This document shows positions 34,400 to 46,113 of a stretch of 64,000 bases of DNA, piece after piece. Below the pieces are notes generated by a model. It was not told the DNA's origin, ran no database searches, and saw only the letters and a list, made by a program, of their open reading frames with translations. Within the stretch, counting starts at the first letter, position 1. Every line of letters begins with the position of its first letter. The stretch is from contig NADL03000466.1 of NCBI GenBank assembly GCA_002205965.3, forward strand, positions 1,302,001 to 1,366,000. Direction: 5' to 3'. Made by a program: the position numbers and the translations under genes. The stretch is from Kappaphycus alvarezii (lineage: Eukaryota > Rhodophyta > Florideophyceae > Gigartinales > Solieriaceae).

Positions 34400-35449
34400 G
34401 CGGCTGATTCAAAAGAGATCCCGTTGATAGAGTTAGTGTTAGCTTTCACTAATGAAAAGTAGCAATTGGGATCAGTTCTAGTTTCGTTGAAGTCGAGGTT
34501 TAAGTCCTGCCGTTGAAAAGGATGGAAAGCGTCTGTAACTCGAGTTGAAAGCAGTCGATTGACTGATGTGGATACGGTGGATTTGTGATTTTTCGTAACA
34601 ATTTTCGAGACAGCTCGATAACGGTGTAAAACAAGGGAAAGGGAAGATAATCCGCCGGAGAGTACCGAAACTGAGACTTTGGCTTTTGAGACCTACCAAA
34701 GGCTAATTTCATTCGGGCGTGTGGGATGCGTAGTCAGCGTCTGATTCTCGATTGCTGTTGCACGTGTCCCTCGTTGCAGAGGTGAACGTTGGATGAGCTC
34801 ACTTTTGATTTTGTCGATGCCTTTCAATGCCACCTGGGTGCCTTTGGTAGAGAAGTATGCAAGTCTGGACACTACGAGAACATTGTGTGCCGGCCTTTGC
34901 TAGATGATTTCTGTTGCGGCAATGGGTTCAGGGAGATTAGAAGATGAAACGTAGTCAGGTCAATATTTGAGTAGAGAATTCTGCACAGTGTCTGATGAAA
35001 GAGGGATTTGGGCAGCAGCGTTGCAATGATTGGAGGGGTGACAAGTTATTTGTATATTGGTGTGTGTAATTTGTTTATACCGAAAGATGTGGACAATATT
35101 ATTACAATTATACGAAGAAGTGGACAAATACCCGATGCTGTAGATAGGGGTACAGTAAATTGCAAGTATTGTACAGTACAGTAAGTGCACAATAAAGGTT
35201 TTTCTTTTCATAATCTTCATCAGTCCTTTACTCTCGTCTGAGCGCACTGCACAATTTTGTTTTCAACTAATGTAGTAACTCCTACGGCATTACCGACACA
35301 ACATGCCAACTCTACCATAAGCCAGGGGAATAAACCAATTCGCCAACCACCCGCCCCACGTCCCTAGCCGTCCATCCGCTGCTATCTACGCCATTCATCA
35401 TCTTCGACATCTTCTTCCACAATTCTCTAATTCTCCCCGTCCAAATGTA
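34400..35449. other. Intergenic region between SET and dolichol kinase genes
   Basis: About 1 kb with only short frames on either strand. It holds TGTACAGTA-type motifs near 35150-35185 (GTACAGTACAGTAA). The last 170 bases become C/T-rich on the plus strand and serve as the probable leader of the next gene. No RNA gene was seen. Confidence 0.5.
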
Positions 35450-36886
35450 ATGCACTTCCCGAACAGGCCCAGCCGTCACGCGCATCTATTCGAAACCGTC
35501 ATATTGACACTTATTTGCACCATCTCCGTCCTTGTTGCTCTTATTCCGGTCCTCTCCCTCCCTTGCTTCTTTTTTCCAAATTCATGTCTTTGTCAACCAA
35601 TACCCAGTCACTCGATCCAAGTCCGCTGCCTTACGTCACACCTCCGACAACATTGGACTCGCATGTGGCGTATCTTTACCACTTACACTGTTGCCAGTGT
35701 TTCCCAATGAAGCTGGTGTGTATTTGATTTCCGTCGCGGTAACAACGTTGATATGTGCATGGAAGGGTAGTGTAGGCGGGGGTACAGAACGGTTGGGGGT
35801 GTTGTGCATGGTAGCAGTTGTACTGGGGTGGGCGGATGAAGAGGGCTGGGATTGGGGCAGGGCATTGGCGATTTCGTGCCCGCGGTGCAAAGGCGAATGA
35901 TTGCCGCGTTACCAAGATGTTTCACAGTAGCCGAGGGGCTATTGTAGCCGGCGGGGTCATGGGTGTTGTGGGGATGGGTTTACGGAGAGTTCTGGACGGG
36001 GTAAGAGTTGGGGGTGAATGCTTGGAAGGGATGCAAGGGGTTTGGGGAATGACGGTAAGTGCCATGGTAGGGGCGGTGTTGGCGGCCGGGGTGGGAGTGG
36101 GGGATGTTGTAAGGAGGGGGAAGAAGGGATGGGGGAGGTTAGCATGGGTGGTTGGAGGTGGGGTAATACTGCCTACATATCTGTTTGCGTGGTGGTTTGG
36201 AGTGGGTTGTGAGCCGTTTGGGTGGGTTTGGAGATATCTAGCAGAGAAGAGGAGGTGGTGCGTGATTGGAGGATGGGGCGGGATTGGGGCGGTGTTTTGG
36301 TGGGGGGAGGGGCGATGGGGGGGAGCGTGGTGAGAAAGGGGTATCATTTGGCAGCAATGGGCATATTTGCAATCGGGTGTTGGGAGGATGAGGGCTGATG
36401 GGATTTGGAAGTGCTGTGGCAATGGCCGGGCTGGTGTTGATGGAGGTGGGCAGAGTTTGCGGTGTGGAGTGGTTGGAGATGGGAGTGGAGTGGGTGGGAG
36501 GGCGGCTGGTGGACGAAAAGGATCGAGGTCTCATTAAGGTTACGCATGTTTACTTGTTGGCAGGTTGTGCAGTGGGAGTGTGGGGGGTTGGGGAAGCGAA
36601 GCGGGGGTTGTGACAGTTTGTGTATTGGATAGCATGGCCGCAATTGGAGGCAAATTGTGGGGGAGGGTGAAATGGTTTCGGGGAAGCAGAAGTTTAGAAG
36701 GCAGTTTGTGTGGTGTAGTGGCAGGAGTGCTGTTGGATTGGGTTGGAATCGGTGGGTTGACCAAAAGAGGAGGGGTGGGGAATGGTTCTATGGGGGTGTC
36801 TTGTGGCAGGCGGCATTGAGGCGAGCACGGCACAGATTGATAATTTGGTCCTGCCTTTGGTTTACGCGCGGTTGGAGGTGTGGTAG
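35450..36886 (+). CDS. DOLK: Dolichol kinase (CTP-dependent), frames disrupted
   Basis: Dolichol kinase transfers phosphate from CTP to dolichol in the ER membrane, making the lipid carrier for N-glycosylation and related pathways. The ATG at 35450 gives a hydrophobic start (FETVILTLICTISVLVALIP). Further membrane segments follow in other frames (GLACGVSLPLTLLPVF; GGVMGVVGMGLRRVL). Family motifs follow in order: RKGYHLAAMGIFAIG near 36333; LVDEKDRGLIKVTHVYLLAG near 36506; the CTP-binding block LDSMAAIGGKLWGRVKWF near 36625 with SRSLEGSLCG about 60 bases on; and QIDNLVLPL at 36833, with the stop at 36884-36886. The length, about 478 codons, fits the family (about 520-540). About five frame changes occur, mostly in G-rich runs, yet no nonsense codon falls inside a motif-bearing segment and all motifs are kept. 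This suggests sequence errors rather than decay. It is known as SEC59 in yeast. Confidence 0.85.
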
Positions 36887-36889
36887 GCG

Positions 36890-37990
36890 AGTGGCCGTCG
36901 TGACGGAGGCCATGTGGAGGAATATGAGAATGGGGCGGAGGAAGTCATGTTGATGTAACTAGGACTGTGGAGCAGGGTAGTCCAGGCTGCACCTGGTTCG
37001 TTGTGATGACTTGATGCTCCGCACCGATGCTGTACATAGCAGAGCCAAACATTTCCTGTACAGCACTAATCGCCAATGGTACCGACCCGCTCACATTAGA
37101 GGCGCTCAGCTTTTCCTACAGCCATTCCATCCTATCGACGCTACCGTTCAGTCCAGCCTCGTGCCTACTAAATCACCGAAGCCGCCGTTGCACAGGCTGC
37201 CCGGGGCCTCACAAGCGGCGAGTCAGCGAGCCATGACCGCACCACCACCTGTGAATTCCATCTCTAAATTAAGACGGACAGTATTTTTAGGCCTGAGGCG
37301 GGCGTGACAGGCCTCGGGGTCCTCAACGCTCTTTAAAACCGCTTCGCGGTGCTGCGGAAATGGCGGCATCGTGTGTTAATTCCACTATAATCCCTGCATA
37401 CAGAGAGGTCGAGATACCTGTGCATTATAACTGATCCGACATTATTGTGGACGACAGATTTGCTCGCAATGCCAAAAGACGATCCCTGAATTCTGCAGCA
37501 TTCTGAGAGGAACCCAATGTAGTGGTGGATGGCCTAGCGGGAGATGCAGGTGTATAGGAAAACTAATGGGTTAGCAAGGCCATGAAAACAGAACTGGGTT
37601 GAGTTCATGAAACTAGCAAGACAGGGGGCATTCGCAATGGTCGACATGCAAAAAACGCCAGCAGTCCAAACGTATTCAGAAAATCATTTAGCAGCGGGGA
37701 ACAGATTCAGCGTAGCATTACGAAGACGGGTATGTGAAACCAGGCTGATTATCAAGACGGCTGACCGTGGGAAGGGCAGCAACGGGGGCTAAGGTCGAAT
37801 ACTTGTTGAACGCGGCACCGGAGAAGAGGTGACACGGTGGAGACCGAGTCGGTTGGAGGCAGTTGGGAAATTGGGTGATGGCCAGGGTCTCCAGCAGCAG
37901 TCAATGGAACGGTACTGGAGACCCTTGCGCATTTTAGACTGAGATTCATTGCTAATCGCAGAAACTCAAGGGTCTCCTCAGCACATCATG
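36890..37990. other. No recognisable gene; inverted repeat at 37884-37925
   Basis: Short frames only. AGGGTCTCCAG (37884-37894) and its exact complement CTGGAGACCCT (37915-37925) form an 11-bp stem with a 20-base loop, and CAAGGGTCTCC recurs at about 37968. It lies at the downstream side of copia element B and could belong to its missing LTR, but no matching LTR is found on the other side. Confidence 0.5.
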
Positions 37991-37996
37991 CAAGGG

Positions 37997-38509
37997 TCAG
38001 CCATTATTGGGAAGGAAAGGGCGACAGTGAGGACAGCGGGGAGAGGTGACGCACTGTTGAAGAGCGCAACGCTTGGAGGGCCGTTCTATAGAATTTTGAA
38101 ATACTGAAACATTGAAAAAGTGAAACCAGACATGATAAAAATTTCCATGTTTCAATCTGGAAAACCAATAGATCTGAAAACCAATTAAAAGCAAACTGCG
38201 CAATGATGCACCTTTTTTTAATTGAAAATTTGTCGCAAACGCAGCATCTGAGTACGTCTTGAGGCATAGTGAATCACTGTCCAGTGGACTGTACTTAAGC
38301 GCTGAAACGGCAACACCCTTTACTAACTTGACTTCCTTGTTGAACCCTGCAATCTTGCTTTTGGAGAAAGTATCTTCTGTCACCTGCGCAGCTCTGTTGA
38401 TCAGACAACACAGCTTTGGGTGCGTGTTTGCCAAACAAGCCAGCATGGCGCGGAGCTTTCGAAATTCTTCGAAGGTACAGTTTTTTTGCTGCCATCGGAA
38501 GGCTGTCAA
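37997..38509 (-). pseudogene. Copia B reverse transcriptase end and RNase H start
   Basis: The frame begins FEEFRKLRAMLACLANTHP and contains LINRAAQVTEDTFSKSKI, the region that follows the catalytic YVDD in copia reverse transcriptase. CLKTYSDAAFATNFQLKKG follows, where the D of YSDAAFA is the first RNase H acidic residue. It then degenerates toward 37997. Between this segment and the upstream one (38778) the YVDD block itself is not seen, so a part is missing or frameshifted (38510-38777). Confidence 0.75.
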
Positions 38510-38777
38510 CGTGGCGAACTTGAAAACTCGATTTGAGATGGACCTGTGGTTCTAATTACCGTGTTGAAGAAGTCAAAGTTGTCATAGACGCGGGGCTTTG
38601 AGTCGAACTTCTCGCGACTCTCGAGAGTATCAAAATCAGGGGTTTCCGCGTGTAGGTTGTGGTCATCCTATATCCCGATCAATCCCTCGAGTTCTCTAGA
38701 GGATACCCTCAAGTACAATGCAGATTCACCAACTGTTGGCGACATCTTCAGGCCCTCTCTAACATGGAAATGGAAAG

Positions 38778-40480
38778 TTACTCCCCAATAATCGCCAGCA
38801 TCGCATGTTCCATAAACGGCCGGAAAAGTTCAAGTAACTCATCCTCGGTTATACCAAGCGTGTCCAGATCCTTACGTTTCGGTAAGATAATTGTGCGTCT
38901 GCTCAGCTTATCTCTGCTATGAACGTACGATTGGTTTACGTCATGAGAGAACACGCAGAATCCTTGGATAGCAGCAACAGAGAGTATCAAATGAATGGAA
39001 GATGAGCGAAGTATTGCAATATCATGCACCATGTACGGCTTGTCCTTGTCATTATACCCTTGGGCAATGTAACGGGCCTTCTCGGTTTCATCCTTAGTCC
39101 AGACGTTCTTTAAAGCCAGAACAAACTGTCCACCGAGTATGTTGGAATCCTTTGGTACCTCAGACTTGGGGATAACCTTCCACACCTTGCACTCTTTCAA
39201 TCCGGTGACTTTCTTGAGCTTTGCCGCCTGAAACCTCGAATTGTTCCTGCGCGGATCATTCTTCGGTAAGACCTCAGTGATGTGCACCCCGATATACGCA
39301 ATGTTAAACGGTACGGTATCATATTCATCTTGAATCTTCCGACGATCACGCTCTGCCTGTTGAATATCTGCAAGGAAATCAAGGAGTTCCTCGCTGATGG
39401 GCTCCCCGGCATCAGGAGAATGACTTGTGGTCTGAGCTTGGTCAGCATATGCATTATTCCCTGAATCGATAAGTGGCGGCAGTTCATCAATCGTAGGACC
39501 ATCAATCCGTTCACAATAGTGTTTCACCTTGTCAAAAGACGCGCGAATCTGCCGATCGCCCGTGTCTAAAGTTAGTATCTTTTCTTTAATTTTGCGTACA
39601 ACATACGATCCTACCCACTTGGTAACAGGTTTCTCACGGTTCATGAGAACCTCACAGCCAAATAAGAATGTATTATCTGCGATGGCAGGGAGATTCATCC
39701 GCAACGCAGAGGTCAACCTGGCGTTCTGAGATATTTTTGTCATCCCTTTACAGGCCTCGGTTAATACCTTCATTCGACTGTTGTGGCCACGAATATCTTT
39801 TGGCAAGAGTGGTATACGCGATAAAATCCCGAGCAATAGGAGGGTGAGGACAAGACCAGATAGACCAGCAGTGTCATTAGTCGCCATCGCCGCTAACTGG
39901 AGTGTGAGCACGTGCTTTATGTACGGGTCATCCCTAATAACTTTTTTGTACAACCTCCACAGGTATGCGTGATACCGTTCACCAACACCTAGCGCATTGT
40001 GGCTTTCAACTCCGGAAGGTTGTTCCTGAATTCTGGCTGCTTGCAAGAGGATCTTCCATTCGAGGGAGTCGGACTGTGGTTTTTGATCAACCGCAACGTT
40101 ATCAGGAAAACCAACGTAAGTCGACACCCAGACACGCATAACGCTGCCCACTTCTCTCCAGTTGACTCTCCACTGAGGAAACACGCAGCGCTGAACTTCG
40201 TACCTTTATCGACCACATGGGGCACTGTCTGCTTTTCCAATTTCATAAGGTCCAGGCACACGGTTCGGTTGAGCACGCAATCAACGCGAGGAAGGGGAAC
40301 TTTGAACCTATGTGGTACATCTTCTTCGCGCTGGCAGACTTCACAAGTAGACGATATGTGTTCAAGATCGGCTCACAAGTCCGGTTATTTGGAATCGGGG
40401 TCAGCTCTGCGCATAACGACGTACAACTTCCCAGGTTATGGATGAATAGAAGTGACTATGCACCTTTCTTAGCTCAGCGG
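38778..40480 (-). pseudogene. Copia B integrase and reverse transcriptase N-terminal half
   Basis: A 468-codon frame (40184-38778) covers the integrase end (GVGERYHAYLWRLYKKV, MATNDTAGLSGLVLTLLLLG, IKEKILTLDTGDRQIRASFD) and then reverse transcriptase (VWKVIPKSEVPKDSNILGG, FVLALKNVWTKDETEKARYI, VFSHDVNQSYVHS). The integrase zinc finger CEVC and core start (CLDLMKLE, VVDKGTKFSAACFLSGE) lie upstream in other frames near 40200-40340. The first catalytic Asp of integrase is plausible in CLDLMK, and the reverse transcriptase Asp is kept in FSHDVNQSY. The enzyme would copy element RNA into DNA and insert it; with the breaks it is not expected to work. Confidence 0.85.
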
Positions 40481-40855
40481 ATGTGAAGAATATGTTCGCT
40501 GTCCATTCAATGTAAACATATCCCGCTTGCGTACAAACGGGAGGGTCCAACCATCGGTCTTTGAGCGAACCTCGTCATCTGCGAAGTCCAGCATGAGGCG
40601 AGCTTGTGTCAACAGATCCAACCCTAGTAGTAAAGGAAAATACACATCTACTACATCAGCTGTAAGGGAGAGGAAGAAGTTTTTGGAGACTGGAATTCTA
40701 ATTGATATATGACCCACTCCCTCGTGCTTGGATTCTCCAAATGTAAACGTCAGCTTCCTTCCTTTAACGGCATCCATGAGATCCACGTTGAGCAGAGCGC
40801 AGTAAGCGCTAGCCTGGGGTTTCCCGATTACAGTTTTCTGAGCCCCAGAATCCAC
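40469..40855 (-). pseudogene. Copia B protease domain
   Basis: A 128-codon frame beginning at the active-site motif (DSGAQKTVIG) of an aspartic protease, which cuts the element polyprotein. The fold continues with ISIRIPVSKNFFLSLTADVV and VYFPLLLGLDLL, matching element A (INIRIPINDYL; NIPLLVGLEFL). Here the active site is intact, unlike A, where a TAG follows DTGAQ. Confidence 0.8.
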
Positions 40856-40905
40856 GCAAGTACCTTCAAAATGTTCCGATGTGGAACTGTCCTATGATGA
40901 ATCCA

Positions 40906-41625
40906 TCAAAAAGATTTCATTTGTATCTGAGTCAACATCGGGTCAAGATCAGGAAGATTGAACGCCAGAGTAGGATCATTACACTTCTTTGAATCCAATT
41001 CACTTTGAAGAGCTGCCTGGAATATCTCAACATCATCAGGATCAGACTGGCCTTCATCGGTCGAACCATCCCCATGTGACATCCCATCAAGTTGTGTGTA
41101 GAGGTCAGCAAGAACCAGGTGTACGCCATGTCTTTTGGACTCCTTGCGCCTGAAGTACTCTATCTTTCTGACAGCAGCCTTGGATGCGTTCAAAGGCTTC
41201 TTACAATCTCTCAACATGTGGTTTGGGTGTCCACAGTTGAAACAGCAGGCGATGTTCAGAGGTTCTGTCCTTTTTCGAGAGCTGTTGTTTCCACGCCGTC
41301 GCACATGCTTCGGGTGGTATTTGTAGCGGCCCTGACCTGCGTAGTGAATACCAAGATGCGCATCAGAATGCGATGCTTTGTTTCGAAGGATGTTTTTGCG
41401 CGCCAGGGCAATCTCGGATTCCTTACCTAACTGCAAGGCAGCCTCAAGCTCCCCGTAAAGCATCTGGAACAACAAGTTTTGCGTTGAGACTCTGCTAAGC
41501 GGCTCGCGTGACCATGGATATCCAACTGTCGCCTTCCTGAGGAACTCGATTTTGTGCGCGTTCCCACGATGCGAGGCCGGGACCTGACGTGAAAGCGTAG
41601 TGATGAGTTTGTACACTTTGGCCAA
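40906..41625 (-). pseudogene. Copia B gag C-terminal part with zinc knuckle
   Basis: A 239-codon frame starting MAKVYKLITTLSRQVPASHR, with HKIEFLRKATVGYPWSREPL, LYGELEAALQLGKESEIALA and the knuckle CCFNCGHPNHMLRDC (CX2CX4HX4C). It ends in an acidic tail (DGSTDEGQSDPDDVEIF). The equivalent part of A is full of stops, so B shows what this region of the family looks like. The N-terminal Gag core is not found upstream. Confidence 0.85.
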
Positions 41626-41835
41626 GGCGGCTGAGGCTTCAGTGGATGTTTGTGCTTAACAAGCGACGTGCGTAGTAAATAACAGATCTTTTTCCCACTC
41701 CTGTGTCCATTCAAACTACCAACTCTTGATAACAAAGTTCTTGAAGGAGGTAGAAGGGTACTACGACCCTTGGCGACCAGTCCCCTACTGGCGGAGTGTT
41801 CGGGTATTGACCCTAGGCACGAGGTCGCTCTCACT

Positions 41836-43700
41836 CCGGAGAGGGGGCCCTTTCAGCAGTCTAACCTCACACGGGCCCAGTGCAAGGCGGCTATCACTCT
41901 GTTCGGGATATCCCGGAGCTATCAAAGATACCTTAACCCGGTCCTTACCCTATAGGAGCTTCACTGCGACTCTCCCCAACTAACCACAGCAGCCAGGCCA
42001 ACACTAATCACTTCCGAGTAGTTCCAGTCAATGTGACCAGTCCAATAACAAATTTCTCGGACAACAGATACCAACTGTGGAGGTGAAAAGTAGAACCTAT
42101 ATGAACCAATAAAGCAGTAAGCCACCTCGGTCCCCAAAAAATATGCCGGTTAGCAGTACAGTCATTATTCGGAAGCGTATTCAGCAAGGCGAAGTGCGAC
42201 CTCCTCCGAAAGAGTAGTCGGATAGGCGGGGGTTTAGCCATAAGGGCCACTTCCTCTGGGACGTTCTTCTTTGCCTGGGCGATTGACGTGACCACAGGCG
42301 GCGGCTCACTGAATGTGAAGCAAGAGTTACTCCCTGAATAGCTGTAAACTGTGGTGCACAGGGCGTTAAAAGCTTCAACCAACCGAAAACACCAGATCAC
42401 TTGCAGTCGTCGACTACTACCTCCCTCAACCAAACAAACTTCACGCAAGACCGAGATATCAGCAAGCTCCGGTTATGTGGCGGTAATGGAACAACAAAAA
42501 ACGATATCCAAGCACCAAAGATCGACCAACGACAACCTGCGTGAACGAACAACAACGAACAAACAACAACAACCTGCGTCACCAAACAATCAATGACACT
42601 CAACGACCACTACCACCTAGTGTGACAAAAGAAAAAGACAACCGAGACAGCGACCAACAACAGGCGCAACCAACAACAAGAGCCAGAGAAAAACAACAAC
42701 GCCGGTGGGATGTGATGATTGGGGGTGATAGGGGTGGGGTTTGTGAAGGAGAAAAGGGGTTTAGGGAGTGGGGTTGATGAAGGAGGGGGGTAGTGCAGAT
42801 ATTGGGGGGAAGAGAGAGGGGAGGTTGCCTCGGCGCAGAGAGAAGGGTAATGGAGAAAGAAGTATAAAAGGGAGGTGGCGCGTTGTGGGCAAAAAGAAGA
42901 AAAAAAGAGGAGAAATGGGTGCGACAAGAAAGGGGTGGGGGGGAACGGTGGCGACGGTGGTTTGGAAAAAGGCGGGGAAACGCATCGGTATAAGACAGGG
43001 GTGGGTAAAAAACTTATTAATTAGTGTCGTTGACTTGTCTCCCTCCCAAAAAGGCCTTCGACCAACCTGGCTCTTCGCGATGCGCTCCTTCCGTCGGCGG
43101 AATGAAGTGCGACAAAAAAATTCTACAAACGAAACAATGGCGGCCGGGAGCAGTTCGGACTCCACTCGGCCGAGGAACGGTCCTATTTATTTATCAGCAC
43201 CGTCGCAGGTAAATTTTGTAGGCATGTAATTCAACTAAAATTAACACTACCAAAACACAAGCGAGCAAACCGTAATCTCCAGTCACAACCACCTTCACAC
43301 AGTACTCTTTCCTTTTTACAAGAGTAATTTCCTAGAGAAATCTTTTTAATTACCCATCGGCGAGTACTTATCCGCATAACGCATTAGTCGCGTGGATATA
43401 ACCGATCAAATCTTCCATGCACTAAAATTACCCAAAATCCCTTCCTTCATAAAAAAAACTTACTTAATTTAATTTGACATTGAACTCAAAGAGAATACAG
43501 TTTAGTACCCAGAACGTTTATGGTTTCTCCCATTCCAATCGAACGTAGTTGTCCCTGACCTAAAGTCCCCGAAATTCGAACTTGAACACCCCCAATTTCC
43601 GCCAATGCCTTACCGTGTCCAATAGCGTGTCCCCACGACCGCCAATTTGTAGCCAAATAGATCGACGTTAACAACAAGTTTGCGCGATACGGGTCACTCA
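41836..43700. other. No recognisable gene; CAA-rich and purine-rich tracts
   Basis: A minus-strand frame of 146 codons (42008-42448) has no known domain. 42540-42600 is rich in AACAAC. 42710-43010 is purine-rich with many G runs (GGGGGTGATAGGGGTGGGG), so it could form G-quadruplexes on the plus strand. In reverse it looks like the C/T-rich leaders of the host genes and might be a promoter facing left, but no gene follows on that side that I can name. Confidence 0.4.
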
Positions 43701-43732
43701 GTGGTACATGAAAAAGTACATGGACAAGTACA

Positions 43733-45866
43733 ATGCACATGTACTTGATCCACAAAATTGAAGTATTGGTACTGAATGATAATGCAACCAAATCCCTCAA
43801 CAAGAGAGAGGAAAAGGGAATATTGGCTTTCAGAAGCAGTGCTGGCACAAATTATTTCAGACCACATTTGAAAGAATACCACCCAATTTTGATGGAGGAA
43901 TTTGAAGCGATTCATCAAAAAAATGTAGATACAGCCAGAAAGGAAGAGAACAAGCTGCACGAAATGCTCGCAACCCATCGGAAGTATACCCCAACATCAA
44001 GTACCACCAAGGAAACTTATAAGAATCTCGTGTTAATGGTTACCAGAGCAGGTCTACCGTTTTATTTTGTAGAGCATCTGCACTTCCTAGGATTCGTTCA
44101 AAGTATCAATCCAAGAGTTAGTATCCCTAACAGGAACAGGCTCAGGGGTGATTTTATCCCAAACTTCAGGAAGAATGTTGAAGAAAATATAGTGAAGCCG
44201 AAACTTTCTTCCCTGTATTCGGTTAGTATATCGTTTGACCTTTGGATGAGCAGAGGTTTTCAAGACATCTTTGAACTCATCGCTCATGGAGTTGACAAGA
44301 ATTAAAAGATCCATCAGGTTCATGTTGCTCTCATTGAATGTGATAATGATAACAACAGTGGTCAAGAGTTGAGTTTTATGCTTTTAGCTCAACTGAAAAA
44401 GTATAGATTGACGAATAAAGTGATTGCATCTGTCAAAGGCGGCGGTGCAAATCTCAAAGCATGCACGAATGCACTCCAGTTAATAACTTTATTCGAAGCG
44501 GCTGACACGAAAGCTTGTTTTAGTGCAACCTGTTTTGCACATATTGTTTCTGGTGCTTGTAATGCTGTTTTGTCGAATAATGTTGGTGACGGACTTCCAC
44601 TGATATCCTTTGACGCCGTGAAATGTTCACTACAGAATTGCATTACATGGGCCAAGGTGTCATCAAAAGTGAAGAAGGCATGGTAAGAGCCTGTAAGCAA
44701 GAAAGACTTCTCACACGAATTATACCTACACTGGTCAAAACTAGGGTTTCAGCATGGTGGTGATGATCAGAATGATGTTGAGGTACAAAGATGTGGTTTC
44801 AAAGTGCTTTGGTTCTCAACAAGATCAAACCCTTAGAAAAAGGGTTCCGACTCAAGAGACATGGGACGTGGTTCAATGCATTGTTGATTCGCTGGGACCT
44901 CTGATTTTTCTAATTGAAGAGCCAAAAAACAGTCTGGTTTCTAGGTGAGGCGGATCATGAGTTTTTTTCAGTTCATGAAAAATTGAAAGAGAAGTGTCGA
45001 ACCATTCATCTGGTTCCAAGCGATGATTTTGATGAACAAATTCAGATGTTGAAATCAAAGATGCGTTCAGCTGTTTGTGAGTCGTTCGCTGAGGTTTTGT
45101 ATCCATTCTTTGAGGTAAAAGATCTGGAGGTAGTTTTTGTTCATCACTATGTAGCTGTCGCTTTTGACATGGCTTTGAAAAATATGAAATCGACTTTGAT
45201 GACACTGCACAAATCAAATCCGACAAGGGCAAGGGCAATTGCGAATCAGTACGGTGAAGAAGTAATCATACCGCCTTTGATAAGTGCAAAGAAGAATTAC
45301 GTCGTTCTGAATGAATCAAATATGTCTGAAGAGCCCTCAGAACGACAGAATACTGAAAATGATCAAGTCGAGGACTGCTTCGTGGATATTCAATCCGAAG
45401 TTGATCAAGGGAACATCGCGATTTCAGTTAGGGCTGAATTGAGAATGTTTAGGAAGGAACCGTATTCCAGTTGGAAAGAAAATTAGCTCTAATGTATTTA
45501 ACAGAAGTAATCATTGTTTCCAACAATCGCGAAAATATGCTGGTTCTTCTTGGTCATTCCTGCCACTTAAATTGATAACGGGCGTGTTTTCAGTTTGGCT
45601 CCTAGAGCTTTCAGTTCACTACGGAATTGCATATCAATTACATTCATCAACAGTGTGATCGCAATTGCAAAAAAATACCCAGCGTTTACTAAAGAAAAGA
45701 ATATCATTAATACTGTTGAAATGTTTAGTGATTACCTTCCCTCAGGAGAAGAACATAACTTTGTGGGCAGTTCAGGTGAAGATTGAAAAGGGTGCTCAGC
45801 CGCCAGAGGAACCCCTATTGCATAGTTGCCGATACTGCCAAATGGCTATTGAACACAATGAATGAC
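43733..45866 (+). pseudogene. hAT-like transposase remnant
   Basis: The protein pattern is that of a hAT cut-and-paste transposase. A BED-finger end (SSAGTNYFRPHLKEYHP) leads to the first core helices (GLPFYFVEHLHFLGFVQSI, NRNRLRGDFIPNF). The first catalytic block, KLSSLYSVSISFDLWMSRG, then has TNKVIASVKGGGANLKACT, where family members have a conserved Asp near GAN. Further frames (44369-44686 and 44914-45486) hold the long insertion domain (CFAHIVSGACNAVL). The last part (45595-45783) would be near the dimerisation region, but its usual motif is not clear. At least three frame breaks exist. No certain terminal repeats or 8-bp target duplication were found. Confidence 0.65.
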
Positions 45867-46040
45867 GTTTAGTTTCTAGCCCTCGCCTAATGAAATCTTG
45901 GCTACTAAAGCTATTCCCACTGCGAGGGTGGAGAATACATAGCTCCCAGTAAAAACAAGACGGGTCATTAGTCTAGAACCAAACTCCAAACCGTAGTCCC
46001 TTGTCTCATCTGACCCACACAATAATTCGTGTGGTTTTAA

Positions 46041-46113
46041 CGTGAACCTTCCGGAATCGAACCCACGGTGTGATCAGGTGTGATACCACTTGTGACCACT
46101 AGGCCACATGGCC
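46041..46113 (-). tRNA. tRNA-like sequence with A and B boxes, probably a pseudogene or SINE head
   Basis: On the minus strand an A-box match TGGCCTAGTGG (46096-46106) and a B-box match GGTTCGATTCC (46053-46063) are 32 bases apart, normal for a tRNA gene. The D-arm-like start is convincing, but the 7-bp acceptor stem and the T stem do not pair well, so I do not assign an anticodon. It lies just after the hAT remnant. Confidence 0.35.

Larger units (their letters stand above)
37997..41834 (-). mobile_element. Ty1/copia retrotransposon B (minus strand), no LTRs found
   Basis: Read from high to low coordinates: gag end with zinc knuckle, protease, integrase, reverse transcriptase, RNase H. Protein segments match element A block by block (for example DAHKVEHL / NAHKIEFL in gag, and the integrase C-terminal region), so A and B are the same broad family in opposite orientation. 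The gag N-terminal half is missing above about 41834, and no terminal repeat pair is visible, so B is truncated or its ends have decayed. Its frames are longer and better kept than those of A. Confidence 0.85.

Noticed and set aside
35922..36422. 166-codon Pro/His-rich frame on the minus strand
   Set aside because: It is the antisense shadow of the G-rich dolichol kinase coding strand.
42710..43010. Purine-rich tract as a coding region (MGLMKEGGSADIGG frame)
   Set aside because: Gly/Lys/Arg-rich translation follows from base composition; no domain and no support.
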